A stretch of DNA of 7,670 nucleotides, taken from assembly GCA_036795455.1 (NCBI GenBank), contig DAIRET010000144.1, forward strand, positions 1 to 7,670, given 5' to 3'. This stretch comes from DAIRET01 sp036795455 (GTDB taxonomy: Bacteria; Bacteroidota; Ignavibacteria; Ignavibacteriales; Ignavibacteriaceae). Below the pieces are notes generated by a model. That model was not told the DNA's origin and searched no databases. It worked only from the letters and a program-made list of their open reading frames with translations. Below, in pieces: positions 1-6,240 of this stretch. Position 1 is the stretch's first letter; each line of letters opens with the position of its first letter. A program made the position numbers and the translations under genes.

Positions 1-735
1 CGTCAATTCACCCGCTTTGTCAGTGCCTTCCAGCTTGGGTTCACCGATTTTTGCAAACCACTCCGATCCCTTATTGATAATTGCAGGCACATTAGTAATT
101 GTTTCAACATTATTGATTGTGGTAGGGTTACCCCACAATCCATTTTGAGCTGGAAAAGGTGGTTTTACTCTTGGATAAGCTCTTTTACCTTCAATTGAAT
201 TCATTAAAGATGATTCTTCACCACAAATATATGCACCGGCGCCTTTATGAATATAAATGTCGCAATAAAAATCTATTCCGAATTTCTTCTTCATTCCTGT
301 ACCTGCATACCCGGCAGCATAAGTATCATCAATAGCTTTTTGAAGCAGGTTAATCCACTTATGATACTCCCCTCTTATGTAAACATAACAGGTTTTAGCC
401 TGTATGGTATAACATGTAATTAAAATACCTTCTATTAGTTGATGCGGATTATATTCAAATATTTGCCTGTCTTTAAATGAACCCGGTTCGCTTTCATCCC
501 CATTGACACAAAGATATTTCGGTTTATCCGTTGTCTTCGGCATGAAAGACCACTTTAGTCCTGTTAAAAATGCGGCTCCACCACGTCCCCTTAAACCCGA
601 TTTTTTAACCTGTTCAATTAAATCATCCGGGGATTGAGAAAATGCTTTTTTTGCGGATTCATAACCTCCATTTTTTACATATACATCAATTTGATGCAAG
701 TTTTCTATTTCAGGTAAAAGTATTTTTTCCATCAT
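1..735 (-). CDS. nuoF: NADH-quinone oxidoreductase subunit F (NuoF), N-terminal part; 3' end outside the window
   Basis: Subunit F of respiratory complex I binds FMN and NADH and takes the hydride from NADH, passing electrons to the iron-sulfur chain in the cytoplasmic arm. My translation gives 245 codons before the edge, well short of a full NuoF. Seen: a glycine-rich nucleotide loop at residues 48-61 (LRGRGGAAFLTGLK), where most relatives read GRGGAGFPTG; NGDESEPGSFKDR at 78-90; GAGAYICGEESSL at 165-177; and KPPFPA plus NPTTINNVET at 191-212. These are the FMN/NADH-site blocks of the family. The C-terminal 4Fe-4S cysteines would lie beyond the edge. Start is ambiguous among three in-frame ATGs at 744 (overlapping the nuoE stop as ATGA), 735 and 732; none has a clear Shine-Dalgarno site. 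I chose 735. It follows nuoE and is almost certainly translated with it. Identity is firm; the neighbouring nuo genes argue against a HoxF or formate dehydrogenase homologue. Confidence 0.95.
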   Translation of the reverse strand, partial: MMEKILLPEIENLHQIDVYVKNGGYESAKKAFSQSPDDLIEQVKKSGLRGRGGAAFLTGLKWSFMPKTTDKPKYLCVNGDESEPGSFKDRQIFEYNPHQLIEGILITCYTIQAKTCYVYIRGEYHKWINLLQKAIDDTYAAGYAGTGMKKKFGIDFYCDIYIHKGAGAYICGEESSLMNSIEGKRAYPRVKPPFPAQNGLWGNPTTINNVETITNVPAIINKGSEWFAKIGEPKLEGTDKAGELT

Positions 736-740
736 CAAAA

Positions 741-1214
741 TCATTTCAGTTTATTTAGTAATTCCAATGCTGTTTCTTTTGTAAGATTCTCATAATAATC
801 TTCATTAACAGCAATCATTGGGGCGCCGCCGCAAGCTCCCATACATTCAACTTCTTCAAGAGAGAACAATCCGTCTTCTGTTCTTTCTCCGTTATTAATC
901 TTTAGTTTTTCTTTAACTGCCTCAAATATTTCATAACCGCCGCGTAACATACATGAAACATTTGTACAAACCTGGATATGATATTTTCCAGCCGGCTTTT
1001 TATGGTACATTGTATAAAATGTAACTACTCCAAGTACCTCTTCTTCAGGCATACTAAGTACTTCGGCAATTTCCTTCATAACCTCGATAGAAATCCATCC
1101 ATTTTGCTCTTGAGCTATGTATAAAACAGGCATAACAGCCGCTTTTTTTTCTGGATATTTCTTTACAATATTTTCAATTTTTACTTTGTTATCTTCAGTA
1201 AACTTAAATTCCAT
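741..1214 (-). CDS. nuoE: NADH-quinone oxidoreductase subunit E (NuoE), 2Fe-2S thioredoxin-like subunit
   Basis: NuoE (157 aa, usual length for the family) carries the N1a 2Fe-2S cluster and pairs with NuoF in the NADH-oxidising tip of complex I. Seen: an N-terminal helical bundle with the stretch VMPVLYIAQEQNGW (residues 27-40) and VVTFYTMY at 63-70, both typical of NuoE, then a thioredoxin-like domain with four cluster ligands, C83 and C88 (CTNVSC) and C124 and C128 (CMGAC). All ligands are present. The gene follows nuoK after 27 bases and its TGA stop overlaps a possible ATG of nuoF, so E and F are probably translationally coupled. No Shine-Dalgarno site is visible before the ATG at 1214. 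An eight-A run on the coding strand (PEKKAAV region) is the only odd sequence. Identity is very secure. Confidence 0.97.
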   Translation of the reverse strand: MEFKFTEDNKVKIENIVKKYPEKKAAVMPVLYIAQEQNGWISIEVMKEIAEVLSMPEEEVLGVVTFYTMYHKKPAGKYHIQVCTNVSCMLRGGYEIFEAVKEKLKINNGERTEDGLFSLEEVECMGACGGAPMIAVNEDYYENLTKETALELLNKLK

Positions 1215-1241
1215 AATTCACTTTTTTAATAGTTGAAGAGA

Positions 1242-1544
1242 TTACCATTTCAGAATATTGATCTCATCAATATTAACTGTTAATTTGTTTCTAAATATTG
1301 CTATAATTATTGCCAATCCTACGGCAGCTTCTGCAGCGGCAACTGTCATTACAAAGAAAACAAAAACCTGACCTATTGCGTTTCCTAGATATGAAGAAAA
1401 TGCAACGAAAGTAAGATTTGCCGAATTCAGCATTAGTTCTATCGACATAAAAACGACTATTGCATTCCGGCGTGTTAAAACACCAACAACACCTGTAACG
1501 AACATAAAAGCACTTAGGATAAGATAAAACTCTATTTGTATCAT
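1242..1544 (-). CDS. nuoK: NADH-quinone oxidoreductase subunit K (NuoK)
   Basis: NuoK is a small antiporter-like membrane subunit of complex I that forms part of the proton path next to NuoJ. The protein is 100 aa, the standard length, with three membrane spans at about 4-23, 28-49 and 58-84. The two membrane glutamates known to matter in the family are present at the same numbers as in E. coli: E36 in VVFMSIELMLNSANL and E72 in MTVAAAEAAVGLAI. The ATG lies one base after the nuoJ stop, so the two are probably translationally coupled; there is no separate Shine-Dalgarno site. It precedes nuoE here, whereas nuoL normally follows nuoK. Identity is secure. Confidence 0.97.
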   Translation of the reverse strand: MIQIEFYLILSAFMFVTGVVGVLTRRNAIVVFMSIELMLNSANLTFVAFSSYLGNAIGQVFVFFVMTVAAAEAAVGLAIIIAIFRNKLTVNIDEINILKW

Positions 1545-1545
1545 A

Positions 1546-2061
1546 TTAATCTATTTTCTTTTTAGAGATGATTAACGCACCGATTGTGGCAGCTAATAAT
1601 ATAAACGCCGCAGCTTGAATCGGTATTACATATTTCGTATAAAGCTCTCTGCCGATATGCTCAACCGTCCCTACTCCAACACTTTTTTGAATGTCGGGAT
1701 TCATCGTATCGGATGGGTTTCCTATCAAAATGATATAAAATATTTGTATAAAAACGAGTACTCCAATAATTACAGCAAGAACTTTTAATTTCGGGTTATC
1801 TGCAAAGATGTTTCTTTCACTTTCCGGTCTTAAAAGCATTAAAACAAAAAGGAACAAAACCATAATTGCACCGGCATAAACTATAATTTGAACAACAGCG
1901 ATAAACTGGGCATTGAGTAATAAATACAATCCAGCCAATGCACCGAAATTCAGTATTAGAAATAGAGCCGATATTACAGGGTTATTTCTTGTTACCATAA
2001 GAACAGAGGATGAAGCTGCAATTATAGCAAATAGAGAGAATAAGATAATTTCAAGAGTCAT
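1546..2061 (-). CDS. nuoJ: NADH-quinone oxidoreductase subunit J (NuoJ)
   Basis: NuoJ is a membrane subunit of complex I lying between the quinone-site region (NuoH/A) and the antiporter-like subunits. It takes part in linking quinone reduction to proton pumping. The protein is 171 aa with five predicted spans at about 3-22, 28-49, 53-77, 92-113 and 146-166. The family block VYAGAIMVLFLFVLMLL is at residues 61-77; in known structures this third helix holds a bulge that changes during turnover. The C-terminus is a short basic tail (SKKKID). It starts 13 bases after the asnS stop with a good Shine-Dalgarno site, and its stop is one base before nuoK. The order asnS-nuoJ is unusual because nuoI normally precedes nuoJ. 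Confidence 0.95.
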   Translation of the reverse strand: MTLEIILFSLFAIIAASSSVLMVTRNNPVISALFLILNFGALAGLYLLLNAQFIAVVQIIVYAGAIMVLFLFVLMLLRPESERNIFADNPKLKVLAVIIGVLVFIQIFYIILIGNPSDTMNPDIQKSVGVGTVEHIGRELYTKYVIPIQAAAFILLAATIGALIISKKKID

Positions 2062-2066
2062 TTTTT

Positions 2067-2071
2067 CCCTC
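2067..2071 (-). promoter_or_regulatory. Ribosome binding site of nuoJ
   Basis: Read on the minus strand, GAGGG lies five bases before the nuoJ ATG at 2061, inside the 13-base gap after the asnS stop. It is the only strong Shine-Dalgarno-like site I can see in the window. It supports the ATG at 2061 and suggests nuoJ is translated by fresh initiation rather than only by read-through from asnS. Confidence 0.6.
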
Positions 2072-2074
2072 GGA

Positions 2075-3370
2075 TCAAGGAGTATTTCTATAAATCATTC
2101 TTGCAAATGGAATAGTTTCGCGAACATGGTCTAATCCGCAAATCCATCCGACAGTTCTTTCCAAGCCAAGCCCAAAACCTGCATGAGGTACGGAGCCGAA
2201 TCTTCGTAAATCAAGATACCATTCAAATGCTTCTTGTGGTAGATCGTGTTCTTTGATTCTATCCAATAAAAGATTTAAGTCGTCTTCACGCTGGCTGCCA
2301 CCGATTATTTCTCCGTATCCTTCCGGAGCGAGAACATCAACTGCAAGTGCCAGCTTGGGATTCAACGGATCGCGTTTCATATAAAATGCTTTAACTTCTG
2401 AAGGGTAACGATGTACCATTACAGGTCTATCGAACTGGTTTGAAATAATTGTTTCATCGGTTCCGCCTAAATCATTTCCCCATTGAAAATCAATTCCATT
2501 TTTCTTCAGAATTTCTACTGCTTCATCGTAGCTAATCCTTGGAAGCGGTCTTTTTACATTCTGAAGTTTTGATGTATCTCTTTCCAATACTTTTAATTCT
2601 TCTTCTTTATCTTTTAAAACAGTTTGAACGATATACTCCAAAAACTCTTCAGCCAGGTCCATGTCATCGTTCAAATCTGCAAAAGCTACTTCCGGTTCTA
2701 CCATCCAGAATTCAGTTAAATGTCTTCTCGTTTTCGATTTTTCAGCTCTGAAAGTAGGTCCGAACGTATAAACTTTTCCAAGAGCTAAAGCACCTGCTTC
2801 GGCATAAAGCTGTCCTGATTGTGTTAGATATGCTTTGCCGAGGTCAAAATAATCCGTTGCAAAAAGAGTTGATGTTCCTTCACAAGCAGAAGGTGTTAAA
2901 ATTGGAGCATCCATTAAAGTAAAACCGCGGTTATCAAAAAAGTCTCTTATCGCTTTAACAATACGGTGTCGTACCCTCATAATGGCAACCTGTCTTGACG
3001 AACGCAGCCATAAATGGCGGTTGTCCATAAGGAACTCGATACCGTGTTCTTTCGGTGTAATCGGGTATTCATGTGTTTCGTATATTACTTCAAGATTGAT
3101 CCCGTCTAATTCATATCCACCCGGAGCCCTCGGTTCTTCTTTTACCACTCCTGTTACAGTAATTGAGGATTCCTGTCCTACTCTGTCAGTTAGTTCAAAA
3201 ACTTCCGGCGATACATTCCCTTTAAAGAAAACGCATTGTAAATATCCGCTGCCGTCTCTTAATACTAAAAATCTTAACTTCCCGCTTGAGCGTTTATTGT
3301 ATAACCATCCACTGATTGAAATTTCTTTACCTACATATTCTGATAGGTTACTAATATATATTTTCTGCAT
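2075..3370 (-). CDS. asnS: Asparaginyl-tRNA synthetase (class IIb)
   Basis: Charges tRNA-Asn with asparagine in the cytoplasm using ATP. The protein is 431 aa, complete and close to the compact bacterial/archaeal forms. Domains in order: an OB-fold anticodon-binding domain (about 1-100) with GWLYNKRSSGKLRFL at 21-35; class II motif 1 around DAPILTP (154-160); motif 2 at 207-227, with FRAEKSKTRRHLTEFW; and motif 3 at 398-412 (GFGLGLERTVGWICG), ending in GLDHVRETIPFARM. The NKRSSGK block and the RETIPF ending favour AsnRS over AspRS. The KSKTRRHL form of motif 2 recalls, from memory, archaeal and Thermus AsnRS rather than the E. coli form (NSNTSRHL). The start at 3370 is an ATG with only a weak AAAGG upstream and a possible promoter behind it. 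The stop is 13 bases before nuoJ, so asnS probably heads the transcript that includes the complex I genes. Confidence 0.96.
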   Translation of the reverse strand: MQKIYISNLSEYVGKEISISGWLYNKRSSGKLRFLVLRDGSGYLQCVFFKGNVSPEVFELTDRVGQESSITVTGVVKEEPRAPGGYELDGINLEVIYETHEYPITPKEHGIEFLMDNRHLWLRSSRQVAIMRVRHRIVKAIRDFFDNRGFTLMDAPILTPSACEGTSTLFATDYFDLGKAYLTQSGQLYAEAGALALGKVYTFGPTFRAEKSKTRRHLTEFWMVEPEVAFADLNDDMDLAEEFLEYIVQTVLKDKEEELKVLERDTSKLQNVKRPLPRISYDEAVEILKKNGIDFQWGNDLGGTDETIISNQFDRPVMVHRYPSEVKAFYMKRDPLNPKLALAVDVLAPEGYGEIIGGSQREDDLNLLLDRIKEHDLPQEAFEWYLDLRRFGSVPHAGFGLGLERTVGWICGLDHVRETIPFARMIYRNTP

Positions 3371-3401
3371 AGATTAACAAGCCTTTAAAAATTTGAATTG
3401 A

Positions 3402-3431
3402 AATATAAAGTTTTACGTGTAAAATTGAAAA
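3402..3431 (-). promoter_or_regulatory. Possible promoter of asnS-nuoJKEF
   Basis: In the 94-base gap between the lipoprotein stop and asnS, the minus strand reads TTTTCA (3426-3431, four of six matches to TTGACA), 18 bases, then TATATT (3402-3407, five of six to TATAAT). The downstream part, TATATTTC, also resembles the Bacteroidota TAnnTTTG element. The predicted transcript would start about 25 bases before the ATG. The AT-rich setting makes chance matches likely. I see no intrinsic terminator in this gap, so read-through from the operon upstream remains possible. Confidence 0.3.
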
Positions 3432-3464
3432 TTCGGGAATGATAAAACCACCCTGTTTTGCTTC

Positions 3465-4439
3465 TTATTTAATGATAGAATCAATTTTTTTCTTTAATTC
3501 ATTGTTCGTTGTTTTCGAATAAATATCAAGTAGTCTTTCCCTTGATTCTTCTTTTTCATTCCCTTTTGAAAAATACATTAACAAAAGTTCGGTTTCTGCT
3601 AGTTCCTTATTGTTAGCATCGTTAATAAAACCGAACACTTCGACAGCACTGACAAGATTCTTTTTAGCGAGTTCAAATTCATCCATATTTTTGTAAGCAA
3701 TACCGATTGCATACAGATTATCTGCAATACCGCTGTAGTGGCGGTATCCTTTGTCTACAGCAAGCGATTTGTCAAAGTAGAATACCGCATACTTCCACTT
3801 CCCTTCTCTGGATGAAACGTAACCGAGCGTGTAGTAGATAAATGCTAAGGATAATGGGTTGTCAAATGTATGAAGTTCATCTTTTTCTTCTATTGTTTGT
3901 ATACTTGTTCTTAGAAAAAGTAATTCTTTTGAATAGTCGTTGGATAATTGAATTAATGCGAGTATCCTGTATGCGGTTAGTTCCAAACGCGTAATTAAAT
4001 CGAATCCAGCTAGAAACTCTTCGCTTGAAAGTAATAATATCTCTCTGTAGTTTTGGTCATTTAAGAAATACTCTGCTTTTAGCAATGTAAGTTCCGGGAA
4101 AGATTTAATTCCATCATCAAGATTTTCTTCACATTTAAGAATCCATTTATTAGCTTCCTCTTTATTCCCTAGTTTTAAGTAAACTCTTGAAATCAATGCG
4201 GAAGATGTCAGTTTTCCCGCTCTGTAATCAATTAAAGTGAATTTTTCATACGCTTTAAGGTAGTTGTGCAGCCCGGCTTCAAGTTGATTTCTGCCGAGAA
4301 GTAAATCCCCGGTTTCTATGAAGTCGTATCCTTCTCCAATGTCATAAAAAACATAATCTCTTTTTGAAGGTAATCCTCCACAGGCTGAAAGGAGCAGCGA
4401 AAGCAAAATTACAATATATATGTTCCTTTTACTTTTCAA
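3465..4439 (-). CDS. TPR-like outer-envelope lipoprotein at the end of the Mce operon
   Basis: A 324-aa predicted lipoprotein that I cannot assign to a named family. Seen: a basic N-terminus, a hydrophobic stretch at 7-17 and a lipobox LSAC with the acylated cysteine at C20, followed by Gly-Gly with no Asp at +2. The rest is helical, with repeats that look like tetratricopeptide repeats, clearest at about 198-230 (LAFIYYTLGYVSSREGKW) and 238-270 (NLYAIGIAYKNMDEFELA); weaker ones lie near 40-70 and 75-105. The start codon is TTG at 4439, inside the last codons of the upstream MCE gene (11-base overlap); no in-frame ATG lies before the lipobox, so TTG is the likely start. The tight overlap ties it to the MCE transporter. 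By position it could act as a periplasm-facing partner, as PqiC-type lipoproteins do in other MCE operons, but it shows no resemblance to PqiC that I can see. Function is inferred from context only. Confidence 0.85.
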   Translation of the reverse strand: MKSKRNIYIVILLSLLLSACGGLPSKRDYVFYDIGEGYDFIETGDLLLGRNQLEAGLHNYLKAYEKFTLIDYRAGKLTSSALISRVYLKLGNKEEANKWILKCEENLDDGIKSFPELTLLKAEYFLNDQNYREILLLSSEEFLAGFDLITRLELTAYRILALIQLSNDYSKELLFLRTSIQTIEEKDELHTFDNPLSLAFIYYTLGYVSSREGKWKYAVFYFDKSLAVDKGYRHYSGIADNLYAIGIAYKNMDEFELAKKNLVSAVEVFGFINDANNKELAETELLLMYFSKGNEKEESRERLLDIYSKTTNNELKKKIDSIIK

Positions 4440-5493
4440 AGTTTTTTATTCTCGTTTGTTTGCCGGGGAATAATGTTTTTTGTTTCTGTTCTTTCTTTAT
4501 TCCTATTAAAGGACTATTATTAATTGCTTCAACTGTAAGATTTAACTGCTTAAGAATAGAGCGTAATTCCGATAGACTTAAAGTAACATCAGTTGATTGT
4601 GCATTGAGAAAATCTATGAAAGTCTCCAGTCTCGGTAGAACTTCATTAATATTGTTAAAAGTTGTCTGAAGCGGGTCGTATATTGATTCTCCAGATGGAT
4701 CGAGCATTTTGATAAGCAGACTATCCGGTTTTTGATATGCAGTTAAAACAGTGTCAACATTCACAAGCATTTTGTTTAATAATGTAACTGTCTTCGTCAA
4801 ATCTCCCGAAATTACGGAAAGATTGCTCATCATAGAATAAAAGGAAAGTGAACCGCCTCTCTCTTTATTTAGTCTTGTAATATCTGAATCAAGCTGTGTT
4901 GATAAACTATTCAACGCCTCTGAAGCATCTGCAAGATTAACAAGTACTCTAAAAAATGCTCCTCTTTCCGGAATGGAATCTCTGTTTAAATTGTCTGTAA
5001 ACGTTTCAAGGTTTAGAATAACGGAGGTTAATGCGTCAGTTGATTTTTGAACCATCCCTGCCGCTAATAATTCTTTCCCCCGGGGCACATCAATAGAATA
5101 TATAGTTGATGTAACCGGCAACACAGCATTGTGATCGGGTCCTTGTAAAAACTCAATTGTACTGCCACCTGTAATCGGATTACTACTTTTAAACAACGAG
5201 GAATTTACTACTATCTTATCTTTAAACTCATCAAAAACTAAAAAATCAGCTAATACAAAGTTTTCTTTTGTCAGGATATAATCCGAAATCTTCCCTATTT
5301 TAAATCCTTTGAAATACACGGGAGTATTTACACTTAACCCGACTGCATCGGCAAATACAACTTTATAGGGATGTTTTTTTTCAAATACCTTCTGGTTTAT
5401 TAACAACAGTGTAAAACTGGCAGCGATGATAATAAATGCAACCAGTACAAATACTACAACAAAACGTTCCGTGTATTTTAGTTTTAGTTTCAT
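4429..5493 (-). CDS. MCE-domain protein, MlaD family (periplasmic substrate-binding/tunnel subunit)
   Basis: MCE proteins are anchored in the inner membrane, form hexameric rings in the periplasm and carry lipids between the membranes. This one is 354 aa. Seen: one N-terminal membrane anchor at about 10-33; a single MCE domain at about 42-117, with YKVVFADAVGLSVNTPVYF at 43-61, KGFKIGKI at 62-69 and ITGGSTIEFLQGP at 107-119; then a long helix-rich region (about 140-325) with many Leu, Asn and Ser; and a basic tail. Single-domain MlaD of E. coli is about half this length. The helical extension is like that of the longer MlaD/Mce proteins, which can form a needle or tunnel. It lies nine bases after the ABC protein gene and overlaps the lipoprotein gene by 11 bases. 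Family assignment is secure; the substrate (phospholipid, sterol-like or other) cannot be read from the sequence. Confidence 0.92.
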   Translation of the reverse strand: MKLKLKYTERFVVVFVLVAFIIIAASFTLLLINQKVFEKKHPYKVVFADAVGLSVNTPVYFKGFKIGKISDYILTKENFVLADFLVFDEFKDKIVVNSSLFKSSNPITGGSTIEFLQGPDHNAVLPVTSTIYSIDVPRGKELLAAGMVQKSTDALTSVILNLETFTDNLNRDSIPERGAFFRVLVNLADASEALNSLSTQLDSDITRLNKERGGSLSFYSMMSNLSVISGDLTKTVTLLNKMLVNVDTVLTAYQKPDSLLIKMLDPSGESIYDPLQTTFNNINEVLPRLETFIDFLNAQSTDVTLSLSELRSILKQLNLTVEAINNSPLIGIKKEQKQKTLFPGKQTRIKNFEK

Positions 5494-5502
5494 GGTCTAA
5501 AT

Positions 5503-6234
5503 TTAAGAATAATACTCTAATAATTGCACAGTAATGGGATTTGATGAATTCTTTAATTCATCGAGATTTCCATCTTCCAACACTTTCCCGTCATCGATTA
5601 TCAAAATTTTATCCGAATTCAATAAAAAGTAATTATCTGTATTTGACTTTATAATCTGGATAGATTGGTTATTCTTTTTCAGTTCGATGATTTTCTCTTT
5701 AATTATCTCCCGGTCATTTATGTCAAGATTTGAAAAAGGTTCTTCATAAATAATTATATCCGGAGAGCATAAATAGGCTCGAATGAATAAAAAGATTTTC
5801 GCCATTCTCCTTGGTATTCCAGCCGGTCTTTTATCAAGGGTATCATCCTTTAAATTGAAAAGTTTTAACCAGTAGTTTATTTTCTCCAGTTTTTCATGCA
5901 TTGAAGTTGAAGGAAAGAAAAAATCAAGAGGAAGAAGGAGATTTTCTTTGATGGATAAATTTGAAAGAAGACCACCTGTTTCAAATACATATGCGAGTTT
6001 TCTTCGAATATTTCCATCCTCGAATACATGTGGAGAATTAATATCCTTCTCTCCAACAAAAATAGAACCCCTGTCGGGTTCTTCTATTCCACCTAATATT
6101 TTTAGTAAAGATATGACCTCACTTTCATTACTACTCAAGATATTATAAATATTACCCGGATTAAAGCCATATGTAAAATCATCCGCAACTTTGTTGTTTT
6201 CAATAACGTGGAATATTTTTTCTGCTCGTAACAT
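5503..6234 (-). CDS. Degenerate MlaF-like ABC protein (probable pseudo-ATPase) of the Mce operon
   Basis: By position and overall alignment this is the nucleotide-binding subunit (MlaF type) of an Mce transporter, 243 aa, full length and uninterrupted. Nearly every catalytic element is changed. Walker A (normally GPNGSGKST) reads SSNESEVIS at 34-42, with Val at the lysine position (V40). The Q-loop Gln is E85 (YVFETGGLL). The signature LSGGM reads IPRRM at 140-144. The Walker B Asp is E164 (IIIYEEP), the H-loop His is N198 (KSNTD). Retained are the catalytic Glu position (E165), the D-loop SNLD (168-171), the ILGGIEEPDRGSI block after Walker A (46-58), and the DDGKVLEDG segment (214-222). There is no gap or frameshift at the motifs. 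I infer it cannot bind and hydrolyse ATP normally. It may be a structural or regulatory half paired with an active ATPase encoded elsewhere. It starts six bases after the permease stop. A decaying gene is possible, but the open frame and tight operon argue against it. Confidence 0.85.
   Translation of the reverse strand: MLRAEKIFHVIENNKVADDFTYGFNPGNIYNILSSNESEVISLLKILGGIEEPDRGSIFVGEKDINSPHVFEDGNIRRKLAYVFETGGLLSNLSIKENLLLPLDFFFPSTSMHEKLEKINYWLKLFNLKDDTLDKRPAGIPRRMAKIFLFIRAYLCSPDIIIYEEPFSNLDINDREIIKEKIIELKKNNQSIQIIKSNTDNYFLLNSDKILIIDDGKVLEDGNLDELKNSSNPITVQLLEYYS
5543..5562 (-). repeat. Perfect 8-bp stem, 4-base loop inverted repeat near the end of the ABC protein gene
   Basis: The minus strand reads GATGAATT, AAAG, AATTCATC: eight perfect base pairs around a four-base loop, within codons near 225-231 and about 50 bases before the MCE gene start. 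It is AT-rich, has no following T-run, and lies inside a coding region, so it is not an intrinsic terminator. It could tune mRNA processing or translation between the ABC and MCE genes, or be chance in AT-rich coding sequence. Confidence 0.4.
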
Positions 6235-6240
6235 AAATAA

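Noticed and set aside
1913..2134. Plus-strand open frame of 73 codons across the nuoJ/asnS junction
   Set aside because: It lies opposite the well-supported nuoJ and asnS genes, has no recognisable domain and no start signal; it is an antisense shadow.
2539..2751. Plus-strand open frame with a hydrophobic leucine-rich stretch
   Set aside because: The hydrophobic run is the reverse reading of the charged Lys/Glu-rich segment of asnS; it is not a credible membrane peptide gene.
2982..3377. Plus-strand open frame of 131 codons opposite asnS
   Set aside because: Its composition is that of reverse-read coding sequence and it has no family features; asnS on the other strand is complete with all class II motifs.
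3371..3464. Intergenic gap after the lipoprotein, checked for a terminator, tRNA or small RNA
   Set aside because: Only a five-pair AAAAC/GTTTT stem with no T-run is present, and no cloverleaf; this does not support a terminator or RNA gene.
4364..4669. Plus-strand open frame of 101 codons opposite the MCE/lipoprotein junction
   Set aside because: It is fully antisense to two supported genes and shows no domain or initiation signal.
5877..6148. Short open frames on both strands within the ABC protein gene, considered as signs of a frameshift behind the lost motifs
   Set aside because: The main frame continues through Walker A, Q-loop and signature positions with conserved flanking residues on both sides, so the substitutions are not a frame error.
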